Positions 38,872 through 48,516 are shown, numbered from the stretch's first letter. The stretch: 64,000 nucleotides of DNA from Prosthecobacter sp. (GCF_020439865.1 NZ_JAGRPF010000104.1:1-64000); one strand, 5' to 3'. The notes: a model not told the origin generated them from the letters alone. A program made the numbers and translations.

Positions 38872-40116
38872 TCACTTCCTGATCCGATACAGATTCCCTT
38901 CCGTGCGGATCAGCAGATCCGAACCAACGACGGCGTAGGAAGCGAGGGAGCGCTCGCCGAGGTCGTTCTGGGCGAGGATTCGGAAGGTCTTGCCGGGTTT
39001 GACGACGACGCCGAGGCCTTTTTCGTCCTGAAGGTAGAGTTTGCCATCCGCGACAAGCAGGGAGGCAGAGATGGGGCCGGTGCAGCGCTCGGAGTAGTGC
39101 ACCTGGCCGGTTTTGGCATCGGCGCAGGTGAGGATGCCGTTGTCGGCTACAAAGTAGAGTTCATCGCCAATGACGGCCATGCTCGGGTTGTGCGGCGCGG
39201 CCTTTTCGATCGTCCAGGCGATGTGGGTGCCGGTGACGTCGCCTTTGCTGTTTTCATCGACCTTGATGGCGTAGAGCACCGGCTTGTCGTAGCCGCTGGA
39301 GAGGTAGATCATGCCATGAGCGTAAATCGGACGTGGCACAACGCTGTAGCCTTGATCGTAGAAGCAGTGCCAGATTTCCTCGCCGGTTTTCGGATTCAAC
39401 GCGTTCACCACGCCGCTACCGGGGGTGATGAGCTGCTTCTGTCCGTTCACGTCGATGATGAGCGGCGTGCAGAAGGAGAACTTCTTCTTCGCCTCCGACT
39501 CGCGGGCGAAGGCCCAGCGCTGCTTGCCGGTGGTTTTGTCGATCGCGATGACCTTCGGTTCCTTCTCGGCATCGGCGGAGAAGATCAGCAGGTCTTCAAA
39601 CAACACCGGGCTGCTGCCATTTCCATGCACCGGCGAGTAGGCGTACTCCTGCGTGGCCCAGACGGTCTGGCCTGTCGCCGCATCGAGGCAGGCGGTGCCG
39701 AGGTGGCCAAAGTGAACGTAAAGCTTCCCGTCCTCGTAAATCGGTGTCGGGCTGGCGTGGCTGTTTTTGCGATGCGCACGCGGAGCGACGGCGGTGAAGA
39801 GCTCCACATCCCACGCAGGTTTGCCAGTTGCGGCATCAAACGCCATCGCATGAAGCGAGCGGTCGGCCTTCGGATCTTCCACTCCGCCAACGGGAAGCGC
39901 CGAGGTCAAAAAGATGCGATCACCGATCACCACCGGTGAGGACCAGCCCACGCCGGCGACCGCCGTCTTCCATGCAATGTGCGAGGTGGGGCTCCAAGTT
40001 AGAGGAAGGTTCGTGGCATCCGAATGACCTTGTGCGGCAGAACCACGGAACTCCGGCCAGTCGGCGGCAGAGAGGAGGGAAGACAAAAGAGCGGTACAAA
40101 TGAGAGCACGGATCAT
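38872..40116 (-). CDS. exported PQQ-like beta-propeller repeat protein
   Basis: 414 aa with a signal peptide (MIRALICTALLSSLLSAA) followed directly by DWPEFRGSAAQGHSDATNLP, the classic start of outer-membrane and periplasmic PQQ-like propellers of Planctomycetota and Verrucomicrobiota. Repeats such as LDAATGQTVWA, IDKTTGKQRWAF and LNPKTGEEIWHCF show the AxTGxxxW pattern of the blades. It resembles BamB-like and quinoprotein propellers, but no dehydrogenase residues are apparent. It is divergent from cstA. Confidence 0.92.
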   Translation of the reverse strand: MIRALICTALLSSLLSAADWPEFRGSAAQGHSDATNLPLTWSPTSHIAWKTAVAGVGWSSPVVIGDRIFLTSALPVGGVEDPKADRSLHAMAFDAATGKPAWDVELFTAVAPRAHRKNSHASPTPIYEDGKLYVHFGHLGTACLDAATGQTVWATQEYAYSPVHGNGSSPVLFEDLLIFSADAEKEPKVIAIDKTTGKQRWAFARESEAKKKFSFCTPLIIDVNGQKQLITPGSGVVNALNPKTGEEIWHCFYDQGYSVVPRPIYAHGMIYLSSGYDKPVLYAIKVDENSKGDVTGTHIAWTIEKAAPHNPSMAVIGDELYFVADNGILTCADAKTGQVHYSERCTGPISASLLVADGKLYLQDEKGLGVVVKPGKTFRILAQNDLGERSLASYAVVGSDLLIRTEGNLYRIRK

Positions 40117-40241
40117 ATGAAGTGCAGGGAACGCGACTGGCGAGAAAACACTATCAGGATTCGAGTGCGCAACGCTCTCCACTATTGCACGAAGGCTGGT
40201 CCGTGGTCAGTATAGGGCCTCTTCAACCTGCCCCTCTATCC

Positions 40242-42158
40242 ATGTCCACGCTTGTCATCGCCTTCGGCGCCCTGGTTCTCTATCTTATTGCCTACAACAC
40301 TTACGGTCGCTGGCTGGGAAAGAAGATTTTCAAACTGGATGGCAACGCGGTGACGCCGAGCGTCGAGATCAACGATGATCAGGACTATGTGCCCACCTCA
40401 AGAGGCATCGTTTTTGGTCATCATTTCACCTCGATCGCCGGCACGGGACCGATCGTGGGCCCGGCGTTGGCGATCATGTGGGGCTGGGTGCCGGCTCTTT
40501 TGTGGGTGCTGTTTGGCTCGATCTTCATCGGGGCCGTGCATGATTTCGGCGCGCTGGTGGTAAGCATGCGCAATCGGGGCATGACGGTGGGAGAAGTGGC
40601 CGGCCGTCTGCTGAACAAGCGCGTGCGTCTGCTGTTTCTCGTGCTTCTGCTTTTTGCGCTGTGGGTGGTGCTGGCGATTTTCGGCTGGGTGATTGCGAGT
40701 GTGTTTGTACAGTTCCCAGAGTCCATCCTGCCGGTGTTTTTGCAGATCCCGATTGCGATCTGGATCGGGGTGAAGGTGCATCGCAAGGGCGGCAACCTCC
40801 TCTGGCCAAGCATCATCGCACTGACACTGATGTATGCCACCGTGTGGCTGGGCGCAGGCTGTCCGGGAATCACATCGAGCGGTGGTGCGATTGGCGGGAC
40901 GATTCAGGCCATCAATGCCTCTCTGGCTGCATGGCCGATCTGGGCGTGGGTGGCGGTTCTTTTGGCCTACTGCTATGCAGCAAGTGTGATGCCTGTGTGG
41001 ATTCTGCTGCAGCCACGTGATTACATCAACAGCCTGCAGCTTGTGACCAGCCTCGTGATGATTGTCGCCGGTCTGATGGCGGCGGCGATCTTCGGCTTCT
41101 CCGGGGGCACGGCCGGGCCTCAGACATTGGAAATGGTGGCCCCAGCCTTCAACGCATCGCCTCTGAACGCTCCCCCGATCTTTCCTTTCCTGTTTGTCAC
41201 CATTGCCTGCGGAGCTGTGAGCGGCTTTCACTGTCTGGTCTCCAGCGGTACTTCTTCCAAGCAGATCAAGAGCGAGAATGACGCGCAGTTTGTCGGCTAC
41301 GGTTCGATGCTGCTGGAAGGCTTCCTGGCGACGCTGGTGATTTTGGCGACAGGCGCGGGGATCGGTCTGGGATGGGACACGTTTCCTGGCGTGCATGGCG
41401 GCACTTTGTGGGGGCAGGTTTATGCCGATTGGAAAGGCGTGACCGGAGGCAAGGCGATTGCTGCCTTCGTGGTTGGGTCAGGAAACTTCGTTCAGGCATT
41501 GGGAATCGAGGCAACCATGGCCAAGGCGTTGATGGGCGTTCTGGTGGCCAGCTTTGCAGGCACCACGCTGGACACCGCCACCCGTCTCCAGCGCTACGTT
41601 GTGCAGGAGCTTGCCGCAACGTTCGCGCCGCGTGTCTCACCCAGCGCGATGGCGGCAGAAGCTTACGACACGGAGTTTGAGCATGGTCAGGTGAAGAAAG
41701 GCTTCAGCCTGAACCCGCTCGTGTGGTTGACCAACACTCATGGTGCCACGCTCTTCGCCGTGGGCACGGCCTTCCTGCTGGCGCTGTTTCCGGCGCCCGG
41801 CAAGGAATGGAGCTGGGCAACGATTGGCACTGGTGGTCTCATGCTTTGGCCGCTCTTCGGAGCCACGAATCAACTTCTGGCTGGATTGTCCTTCGTCGTC
41901 ATCAGCTTCTGGCTGTTGCGGCGTGGATTGCCAACATGGTTTGCTTCCATCCCGATGATCTTCATGATGGCCATTCCGGCCTGGGCCTTGCTGACGGATG
42001 TTCAGAAGTGGATTAACGGAGGCAGCTATCTGCTGGTAGTAGTTGGAGTCATCGTGCTGGCGCTGGAGGTCTGGATGGCCATCGAGGCCATGTTGATCTG
42101 GCCAAAAGTGCGCGGCGTGCTCGAGGAACCGTTGCCACCACTGCCAGCTCGGTCCTAG
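40242..42158 (+). CDS. cstA: carbon starvation protein A-type transporter
   Basis: 638 aa with many membrane helices. The CstA family signature near the N-terminus is clear: DYVPTSRGIVFGHHFTSIAGTGPIVGPALA. Later helices include AVSGFHCLVSSGTSSKQ and GTTLDTATRLQRYVVQEL. CstA-type proteins take up peptides or pyruvate under carbon limitation. The ATG at 40242 is chosen; an open frame 40 codons longer lacks family sequence. The stop codon lies inside the terminal repeat of the palindromic element at 42154-42443, so the element may have changed the C-terminus. Confidence 0.95.
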   Translation: MSTLVIAFGALVLYLIAYNTYGRWLGKKIFKLDGNAVTPSVEINDDQDYVPTSRGIVFGHHFTSIAGTGPIVGPALAIMWGWVPALLWVLFGSIFIGAVHDFGALVVSMRNRGMTVGEVAGRLLNKRVRLLFLVLLLFALWVVLAIFGWVIASVFVQFPESILPVFLQIPIAIWIGVKVHRKGGNLLWPSIIALTLMYATVWLGAGCPGITSSGGAIGGTIQAINASLAAWPIWAWVAVLLAYCYAASVMPVWILLQPRDYINSLQLVTSLVMIVAGLMAAAIFGFSGGTAGPQTLEMVAPAFNASPLNAPPIFPFLFVTIACGAVSGFHCLVSSGTSSKQIKSENDAQFVGYGSMLLEGFLATLVILATGAGIGLGWDTFPGVHGGTLWGQVYADWKGVTGGKAIAAFVVGSGNFVQALGIEATMAKALMGVLVASFAGTTLDTATRLQRYVVQELAATFAPRVSPSAMAAEAYDTEFEHGQVKKGFSLNPLVWLTNTHGATLFAVGTAFLLALFPAPGKEWSWATIGTGGLMLWPLFGATNQLLAGLSFVVISFWLLRRGLPTWFASIPMIFMMAIPAWALLTDVQKWINGGSYLLVVVGVIVLALEVWMAIEAMLIWPKVRGVLEEPLPPLPARS

Positions 42159-42443
42159 GCCGTGTTTGAAAACCTCCGTTGTCTTGCCTGCCGCAGAGCG
42201 GCAGGCGTCTTGTAGCCCGGCCTTTTCAAGGTCGGGAGAACAGGCACGACATCCCGCCCTCTTGGTTCCGCGTCGCAGCGCGACGCTCCAACCCTCCTTC
42301 TGACATCAACGGGTTCGCGTGTCGCTCTGCGACACCGAATGGGTGGCGAAACTCTCTTTGCCATCTTCCCGGCCTTGAAAGGCCGGGCTACGTTTCGGTC
42401 GTCGGTCCGCGACTGCCGGACAGGTTTTCAAACACGGCATAGG
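42154..42443. repeat. 290-bp palindromic element with terminal inverted repeats
   Basis: The ends match over 22 bases with one mismatch: left CCTAGGCCGTGTTTGAAAAC, right the reverse complement, with 17 consecutive perfect pairs (42159-42175 with 42422-42438). Inside lie a second nested pair of arms (TAGCCCGGCCTTTTCAAGG and CCTTGAAAGGCCGGGCTA) and short hairpins. There is no open frame for a transposase. It fits a non-autonomous or REP-type element. The remaining bases to 42537 show no gene. Confidence 0.75.
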
Positions 42444-42537
42444 CTTGTTCGAAAAACAAATGTCACTGTGCCAAACCGAAATCTCGGGCGGCAGTGCCAT
42501 GCGCGGCAGACTTTTTGGCCCTGACTAAGCCCTCAAG

Positions 42538-43464
42538 TTACTTCTTAGCGGGCTTGGGAGGCGGAGGGGCGACGTAGGGTGGATTGGTCATCGCGCCAGG
42601 AGCCGTTTCTTTGAGGTTCGGATAGACGTCAGCCTCAACATCGCCGAGCGCCCACTTCACGCCGCCCACGAGAATGCTTTGGAAGGTAGGATTGGTCCAC
42701 ACGTCTTCGCGATGTCCCATGGCGGTGTACCACACGCGACCTGCGCCTTCTTTGCGTGCCCAAGTGCTCGGATAAGCAGGACGCTCGTACTCCTTGCCGG
42801 TCATGGCAGGAGCATCAATGACACTGAGCACATGAATGTCAGGGGTGAAGTCCTTGAGTGAGTACCATTCTTCTTGGAAGCCGTATTCAGAGCCGACGCC
42901 TGCAAAGCCGGGGAACTTGGGGTCCGTCACGGTGTTCTTGGCCACCTGCTGGGCGCCGTGCTTGATGAATTCCGCGCCAAGGAAGCGCACATAGGCGTCC
43001 GCCTTGTCGCCGTGGTTCAAATAACGTTCGGGGCCCTTCTGTGACTCGTTGTCGGTGTGGAAGGTGTCGCTGGCGGAATGGGTGCCGATGAAACCCTTGC
43101 CGCTTTTGACATAGTCAAACAGCGCCTGCTTGCCTTCGGCAGACATGGGCGGGTTCTTGTCGGTGCCTTCGCTGCAGAGATCGCCGGTGGTGTAGAAAAA
43201 CACGGCGTCGAATTGGGCGAGGTAGTCTTTGCTGAACTTGGAGCCGTCTTTCGAGAACTCGAATTCCCATCCGTTTTTCTCACCGAGTTCGAGCAGCACT
43301 CTTTCGGCATAGCTGGGCTGGCCGTTTTTCCAAGAGATGACGGCGTGTTCGTAGCCGCTGGACTTGGTGAAAAAGAGAATCTTGTGCTTGGCCGGTGCGG
43401 CGGAAAAAGCCACGGCGCACACGGCGGCGGCCAGGAGGAGCGGAGCTGCGAGTTTCTTGAACAT
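42538..43464 (-). CDS. exported ThuA-domain protein
   Basis: 308 aa. A signal peptide (FKKLAAPLLLAAAVCAVAFS) is followed by a ThuA domain: KILFFTKSSGYEHAV, FDAVFFYTTGDL, KGFIGTHSASDTFH and PDIHVLSVIDAP, and VWYTAMGHRED near the C-terminus. ThuA domains are class I glutamine amidotransferase-like and occur in trehalose and sugar use clusters; exported forms are numerous in Verrucomicrobiota. The enzyme activity is not known. The ATG at 43464 starts the signal peptide. The C-terminus is Pro/Lys-rich. Confidence 0.92.
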   Translation of the reverse strand: MFKKLAAPLLLAAAVCAVAFSAAPAKHKILFFTKSSGYEHAVISWKNGQPSYAERVLLELGEKNGWEFEFSKDGSKFSKDYLAQFDAVFFYTTGDLCSEGTDKNPPMSAEGKQALFDYVKSGKGFIGTHSASDTFHTDNESQKGPERYLNHGDKADAYVRFLGAEFIKHGAQQVAKNTVTDPKFPGFAGVGSEYGFQEEWYSLKDFTPDIHVLSVIDAPAMTGKEYERPAYPSTWARKEGAGRVWYTAMGHREDVWTNPTFQSILVGGVKWALGDVEADVYPNLKETAPGAMTNPPYVAPPPPKPAKK

Positions 43465-43544
43465 GGGGCCCTGATACTGGAGGATTTTTGAAAACAAGGC
43501 AAGGCGGCGTTGCCCGCCTTGTCATTTTGCAGGTGCAGCGTACG

Positions 43545-44069
43545 ATGACGTGGATGACTCGCTTTTTTCTCAACCTTTTGCTCCTGCCGCTCTGTCTGCT
43601 GCTGTGTCATTGCGGTTCCAGAGCGGGCTCCCGCTGGGAGTATGAGTATGTCCCGGGCAAGACGGCGGTCATCATCGGCGGCAGGGCTGTGCCGCCTGCC
43701 AATGCTCCGGCGGCGGTGATGCGCGCCATTTCAGCCGGAAACCGCATTTGCACCAAGCCCTACAGACGCGGAGGTGGTCATGCGCGATTCGAAGACAGTG
43801 CGTACGATTGCTCGGGAACGGTTTCCTATGTGCTGCACGCCGCTGGCAAGCTGGATTCGCCTACGGTGTCAGGCGCCTTTCGAAACTTCGGCCGCAGTGG
43901 TGCAGGGAAGTGGATTACCGTCTATGCACGCAAAGGGCATGTGTTTGTTGAAGTCGCCGGATTGCGTCTCGACACCGGCTACAGTGATGCGGACAGTGAC
44001 GGGCCGCGCTGGAGCAGCCGTTCGCGGCCCACCAAAGGCTACACCTTGCGTCATCCCTCAGGATTATGA
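43545..44069 (+). CDS. NlpC/P60-like lipoprotein
   Basis: 174 aa (an ATG at 43554 is also possible). The leader MTRFFLNLLLLPLCLLLCHC ends in a cysteine-rich lipobox-like stretch. The central YDCSGTVSYVLHAAGKL matches the catalytic Cys region of NlpC/P60 peptidases, and GHVFVEVAGLRLDTG fits the histidine region. Such enzymes cut peptide cross-links in the cell wall. Divergence is large and catalysis is not proven. It lies 13 bases upstream of the Nudix gene. A small hairpin sits between its start and ThuA. Confidence 0.75.
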   Translation: MTWMTRFFLNLLLLPLCLLLCHCGSRAGSRWEYEYVPGKTAVIIGGRAVPPANAPAAVMRAISAGNRICTKPYRRGGGHARFEDSAYDCSGTVSYVLHAAGKLDSPTVSGAFRNFGRSGAGKWITVYARKGHVFVEVAGLRLDTGYSDADSDGPRWSSRSRPTKGYTLRHPSGL

Positions 44070-44082
44070 GGTCTCAGCAGTC

Positions 44083-44553
44083 ATGATTCCCTCTGAAGCC
44101 ATCGTTTATCGCCCCAATGCTGCCGCCATCCTGCAGAGGGCGGATGGAACCATCTTTGTGGCGGAGCGCATCAATATTCAGGGAGCGTGGCAGTTCCCGC
44201 AGGGTGGCATTGATGAAGGCGAGGATGCAGAGACGGCGCTGTTTCGTGAGCTGGCTGAGGAGATCGGAGTGAAACGAGAATTGTTGGAAATCGTCCAGCG
44301 GCGCGAGGGCTATCGCTACACTTTCCCCAAGGGGCGGCTGAAATACGGCTTCTATGGAGGACAGGAGCAGACGTACTTTTTGTGTCGCTTCATCGGCGAG
44401 GACAAGGATTTCAATCTGGATGCAACGCATCGCGAGTTCGCGCGTTTTAAGTGGATCAAACCGTCCGAGTTTCAGATGGACTGGGTGCCGAAATTCAAGC
44501 GCCACGTCTATCGCCAGGTGATGCTCGATTTCTTCGGCATCGAGTTTACCTAG
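44083..44553 (+). CDS. rppH: Nudix hydrolase, RNA pyrophosphohydrolase RppH type
   Basis: 156 aa, normal for RppH. The Nudix box is present: GGIDEGEDAETALFRELAEE, followed by IGV. Preceding it is RINIQGAWQFPQ, as in RppH. RppH removes pyrophosphate from the 5' end of mRNA and so starts decay. The C-terminal half (FARFKWIKPSEFQMDW, FKRHVYRQVM) also fits. The gene ends 3 bases before the convergent PilZ gene. Confidence 0.92.
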   Translation: MIPSEAIVYRPNAAAILQRADGTIFVAERINIQGAWQFPQGGIDEGEDAETALFRELAEEIGVKRELLEIVQRREGYRYTFPKGRLKYGFYGGQEQTYFLCRFIGEDKDFNLDATHREFARFKWIKPSEFQMDWVPKFKRHVYRQVMLDFFGIEFT

Positions 44554-44556
44554 GGG

Positions 44557-44964
44557 TCAGTTCAACCCGAAACGTCGCAGGCCACGCCAGCGCGGAGTGA
44601 ACCATTTCATTTTGGAATGAACTTTCGGGGACTGGAGGCGGCTGCCTGATGACTGGTCCACAAGCAGAGACACTTCGAACCCGTGCGAGCCGTCGGTTCG
44701 ACGGCGGGGCGGACAGGCGACCACGAGGCCTCTGAGCATGACCCATTTTGACTTTGCTCCTGCCATGGCGAGCATCTCAGGCGGCAGGGCGGAGCGCTTG
44801 ATGCGCATCTGCACCTCGGCCCCGATTTCGAAACGCTGCCGCGACCAAAAGACGAGGCCGCAGGAGGTGATTTCACAGAGCTCGACGACGGCCTGTCTGC
44901 CACCGCAGGACGATTGTTTTTCGTTCGCGGAGGTTTCCTGCTGTTGCTGGCCGTGTTTAGCCAT
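44557..44964 (-). CDS. PilZ-like domain protein
   Basis: 135 aa. The N-terminus (MAKHGQQQQETSANEK) is Gln-rich and likely flexible. The core (QAVVELCEITSCGLVFWS, FEIGAEVQMRIK, LRGLVVACPPRRR, GFEVSLLVDQ) reads like a PilZ beta-barrel, but the usual RxxxR and DxSxxG c-di-GMP motifs are only partly matched. Cyclic di-GMP binding is therefore uncertain. The gene is 109 bases upstream of recA's stop on the same strand and may be a separate unit. Confidence 0.65.
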   Translation of the reverse strand: MAKHGQQQQETSANEKQSSCGGRQAVVELCEITSCGLVFWSRQRFEIGAEVQMRIKRSALPPEMLAMAGAKSKWVMLRGLVVACPPRRRTDGSHGFEVSLLVDQSSGSRLQSPKVHSKMKWFTPRWRGLRRFGLN

Positions 44965-45072
44965 ACGAGTCGCGGAATGACCGCGAAAAAAGGCGCACGG
45001 AGCAGGGAAAGTCAAACGACGAGGCGAGATGTGAGGAAACTATCACAAGTCGCCTGTCATTTTGCTGGTGTG

Positions 45073-46173
45073 CTACTCTTCGTCGGCGAGGGAAGGGGGA
45101 TTTCCAGCTGGCGGCGCGTCGCCTCGTTTTTCAGCCTGCTTGGCCTTCACAGCAGCCTCGATCTCGGAATAGACGGCTGTGTCGTTGCGCAGCACCTCTT
45201 TCGCTGCGTCACGGCCTTGGGCGAGCTGGGTTCCTTTGTAGCTGATCCAAGAACCGCGTTTTTGCAGAATGTCGAAGTCCATCGCGAGATCCAGCAGCGA
45301 ACCAACATTCGAGATGCCCTCGTTGTACATGATGTCGAACTCGGCCTCAGTGTAGGGAGGGGCGAGCTTGTTTTTGACCACTTTGACCTTGGTGCGGTTG
45401 CCGGTGACGGTGCCGTCAGTCGTCTTGATGGCACCGATGCGGCGGATGTCCACGCGGACGCTGGCATAGAATTTCAGGGCCTTGCCGCCAGGGGTGGTCT
45501 CCGGATTGCCGAACATGACTCCGATCTTTTCACGGATCTGGTTGGTGAAGATGCAGCAGGTGCGCGCCTTGGAGATGATGGCCGTAAGTTTTCGCAGCGC
45601 GGCGCTCATGAGGCGGGCCTGGGCGCCGACGGTGGAGTCGCCAATTTCGCCTTCCAGTTCCTGGCGGGTGACGAGTGCGGCCACGGAGTCGATGACGATG
45701 ACGTCGAGCGCGTTCGAGCGGACGAGTGTTTCGCAGATGCGCAACGCTTCTTCACCGGAACTCGGCTGTGAGACGAGTAATTCGTCCATTTTGACACCCA
45801 GACGCCGGGCATACGCGGGATCGAGGGCGTGCTCGACGTCGATGAAGGCAGCGAGGCCCCCCATTTTCTGCGCTTGGGCGATCACCGTGAGTGTAAGCGT
45901 CGTCTTACCGGAGGATTCAGGGCCATAGATCTCCACGACACGACCGCGTGGGAAACCTCCCGTTCCGAGCGCTTGGTCGATCAACAGGTTGCCGGTGGGG
46001 ATGACGCTGATGTCGGATTTCACGCCTTCGCCGCCCATGCGGAGGATGGCTCCTTCGCCGTAGTCCTTTTGAATCTGCTGGATAGCCAGATCGAGATTGC
46101 GACCGCGCGCTTCGGCGAGTTTGTCGGGCTTGGCGGAGGAATTGTCGGCGGATTCTTTGGGTGCTCTGGCCAT
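45073..46173 (-). CDS. recA: recombinase RecA
   Basis: 366 aa. Walker A is [20 protein letters not shown], the Walker B region is [20 protein letters not shown], and [19 protein letters not shown] is the L2 DNA-binding loop. The C-terminus is acidic and ends SLADEE. RecA carries out homologous pairing and triggers SOS induction. The ATG at 46173 begins [10 protein letters not shown]; a longer frame to 46248 lacks family sequence. I did not see a clear LexA box just upstream. Confidence 0.98.
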   Translation of the reverse strand: MARAPKESADNSSAKPDKLAEARGRNLDLAIQQIQKDYGEGAILRMGGEGVKSDISVIPTGNLLIDQALGTGGFPRGRVVEIYGPESSGKTTLTLTVIAQAQKMGGLAAFIDVEHALDPAYARRLGVKMDELLVSQPSSGEEALRICETLVRSNALDVIVIDSVAALVTRQELEGEIGDSTVGAQARLMSAALRKLTAIISKARTCCIFTNQIREKIGVMFGNPETTPGGKALKFYASVRVDIRRIGAIKTTDGTVTGNRTKVKVVKNKLAPPYTEAEFDIMYNEGISNVGSLLDLAMDFDILQKRGSWISYKGTQLAQGRDAAKEVLRNDTAVYSEIEAAVKAKQAEKRGDAPPAGNPPSLADEE

Positions 46174-46296
46174 GATTAGTGTGGATTGAAGGTGAATAAA
46201 AGCTGTTCGGGCGAACAGAAAGCGCATTTGCGGCATGCCGTAAAGCACTTTCGTCCGTTGAACGCGATTATTCGGCTCCGGCAGCCGGACCTGTCA

Positions 46297-47292
46297 CTAC
46301 AGGCTCTCAATCTGCTTCATCATCCCGCCGTAGTAGCCGGTCATCATGGTGATGATGCGATACGCCACATACATGACGACGAGCCCGTAAGCTATTTTGG
46401 GCAGCCACTGCGCCGCACGCTGAACGGCGTCGCCCGCTTCGATGGCTTCGGCTGCGGCCCAGCGGTTCATTTCATGATCGAGGGTTCCGGCCTCCTCGGC
46501 TGTGGCAGTTCCATGGACAAACACGAGCGGAAAGCCATGCACGTCCGCCATTGCACCTGCGATGGTTTCTCCCGCCGCGATGCGCTGTGCGGCATCACGC
46601 GCTGCGTGCCGCAGCATACCGCTGTGCGAGGCGCCGCCTGCGAGAAGCATGCATTCCGTCATGCGCATCGAGGCCAGCAGGCAGGCATGAAACACTTGTG
46701 AAAATCGGGCCAGAGCCCAGTGCCGTCGCACGCCGCCGATCAGGGGGATGCGGCTCAGCCATTGATCCACCGCTGCAGATTCAGCGCCCAACCGGGACAG
46801 CCAGCGCCAGAGCAGGAAGAGCGACAGGATGATCAGCCAAAGAATCGCGAGAGGCATGAAGATGCCGGAAAGGGAGATGTCCTTGTCCTCCATCGAGGCG
46901 GTCACCATCGTGGGCAGTTCCGGCAAAACGATGCCCAGATGTGCGAGCACGAGGGGGTAAACCATCGCCCCGAGCGCCTGCCGCACCGCCATGTCCCAGG
47001 CCTCAAAGTAACGTGCCAGATGGCTGAAGGCGTCTCCCAGCCTGCCGCTGCGTTCTCCCGCGTCGATCAATGCGAACTCCAACGCATCGGAGAACGCTCC
47101 GCAATGATCGGTGATCGAGGTGGCGACTCCCTTGCCCTCTTTGAGACCCAGTTGAAGGCCCTGCAGCCACGTGCGGCGTGCATGGGACGGCTGCTGCTTG
47201 AGCATCAGGTCGATCGAGCGGTCCAGATGAAAATCCGCGCCCACGAGTTTGGCCAGTTCGCGATACAGCAGCGCTTTTTCGGAGAGTTTCAT
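46297..47292 (-). CDS. type II secretion/type IV pilus system F-like membrane protein
   Basis: 331 aa. Two T2SSF-like repeats can be traced: residues 5-115 (LALIDAGERSGRLGDAFSHLARYFE region) and about 190-330 (TAEEAGTLDHEMNRWAAA). Membrane helices fall at about 105-125, 145-165 and 300-320. GspF or PilC proteins form the inner-membrane platform that moves pseudopilins. The chain is shorter than the usual 400 residues, mainly at the N-terminus. No GspE, pilin or other secretion genes are nearby. It stands alone between recA and ribD. Confidence 0.82.
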   Translation of the reverse strand: MKLSEKALLYRELAKLVGADFHLDRSIDLMLKQQPSHARRTWLQGLQLGLKEGKGVATSITDHCGAFSDALEFALIDAGERSGRLGDAFSHLARYFEAWDMAVRQALGAMVYPLVLAHLGIVLPELPTMVTASMEDKDISLSGIFMPLAILWLIILSLFLLWRWLSRLGAESAAVDQWLSRIPLIGGVRRHWALARFSQVFHACLLASMRMTECMLLAGGASHSGMLRHAARDAAQRIAAGETIAGAMADVHGFPLVFVHGTATAEEAGTLDHEMNRWAAAEAIEAGDAVQRAAQWLPKIAYGLVVMYVAYRIITMMTGYYGGMMKQIESL

Positions 47293-47423
47293 CAGCGGTG
47301 AGAGACTAACGCCGGCGTGTTCGCGGCGGCGAGCACAAAAATCTCACAGCCAATGGCTGCCCTGTCGTGTGACATACTTATTGCTTCTCAGGGTCACTTT
47401 CACCGCCTATCGTTTTGCCCCGC

Positions 47424-48482
47424 ATGCCGCCGCCCATCGCCTACAAAGAAACTCCCGACCAGCACTGGATGCACCTTGCGCTCGATCAGGCTCAGCTTGG
47501 TGCCGGTTTGACCAGCCCCAATCCGACTGTCGGTGCGGTCATCGTGGCGCAGGACAAGGTCATCGGGCGCGGTTATCATCACAAGGCCGGCGAGCCCCAC
47601 GCCGAGGTCGAGGCGATCCGCGATGCACAGAAGTCGAATCCCAAACTGCTGCGCGGCTCGACGATCTACGTCACGCTCGAACCCTGCTGCACGTCAGGGC
47701 GTACACCTCCATGCACCGAAGCCATCAAGACCGCAGGCATCAAGCGTGTGGTGTTCGGCGCCTATGATCCGAACCCCAAGCACCACGAGCAGTCGCGCGA
47801 CATCTTCCTGCTCGCGGGCATCGAAGTGACCGCCGGTGTTTTGGAGGCCGAGTGTCGTGCGATCATCCGCCCGTTTACGAAATGGATCACCACCGGCATT
47901 CCTTATGTCATCGCCAAGGCAGGGCAGAGCCTCGACGGCCGCATTACGCGTCCCGCAGGTGAAAGCCAGTGGATCACCAATGACGCCGCCCGTGCCCATG
48001 GTCGCAGGCTGCGCATGCGGGTGGACGCCATCCTTGTTGGCGCTGAAACAATCAGGAAGGACAACCCGCAACTCACCTTGCGTGATGGCAGCTCCGGCAG
48101 CGGCAAAATGCAGCCCTGGCGTGTGGTGCTCACCCGCAGCGGTGATCTGCCGCCGCACTCCCACATTTTCACCGACTCTTTCAAGGACCGCACGGTCATC
48201 ATGCGCGGCAAAGATCTGCCTGAGGTGCTGGCTGATCTTGGCAAAGGCGGTGTGCTTTCCGTGCTCATCGAAGGAGGCGGGATTATTCTTGGTCAGGCCT
48301 TTCGAGAGAGACTTGTCGACGAGGTTTACTGGTACATCGCGCCGCGTCTGTGTGGGGGAGGCCGTCCCTCCCTCGCGGGATCTGCGCTGCCCCAGTCCAT
48401 CCGGCTCGATGATGTCACCGTCCGCCCGATGGGGGACAATGTGATGATGCATGGTTTTCCGATCTGGCCTGAGGAGCCTTGA
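47424..48482 (+). CDS. ribD: bifunctional riboflavin biosynthesis deaminase/reductase RibD
   Basis: 352 aa from the ATG at 47424; a TTG start three codons upstream is possible. The deaminase half has HAEVEAIRDA and the zinc cysteines of PCCTSGRTPPCTEA. The reductase half has ITRPAGESQWITN and VLIEGGGIILGQAF. The enzyme deaminates and reduces pyrimidine intermediates in riboflavin synthesis. No ribE, ribB or FMN riboswitch is visible next to it. Upstream it is divergent from the GspF-like gene. Confidence 0.96.
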   Translation: MPPPIAYKETPDQHWMHLALDQAQLGAGLTSPNPTVGAVIVAQDKVIGRGYHHKAGEPHAEVEAIRDAQKSNPKLLRGSTIYVTLEPCCTSGRTPPCTEAIKTAGIKRVVFGAYDPNPKHHEQSRDIFLLAGIEVTAGVLEAECRAIIRPFTKWITTGIPYVIAKAGQSLDGRITRPAGESQWITNDAARAHGRRLRMRVDAILVGAETIRKDNPQLTLRDGSSGSGKMQPWRVVLTRSGDLPPHSHIFTDSFKDRTVIMRGKDLPEVLADLGKGGVLSVLIEGGGIILGQAFRERLVDEVYWYIAPRLCGGGRPSLAGSALPQSIRLDDVTVRPMGDNVMMHGFPIWPEEP

Positions 48483-48500
48483 TCGGACGGTGCGGCGGGG

Positions 48501-48516
48501 TGGCACGCTTGGTGCT
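48501..48516 (+). promoter_or_regulatory. sigma-54-type -24/-12 promoter-like site before the GNAT gene
   Basis: TGGCACGCTTGGTGCT fits the consensus TGGCACG-N4-TTGCW at all but one position, and the GG and GC are the required 12 bases apart. The predicted start of transcription would be about 15 bases before the GNAT ATG. No activator site is recognised. Short consensus sequences also arise by chance in GC-rich DNA. Confidence 0.4.
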
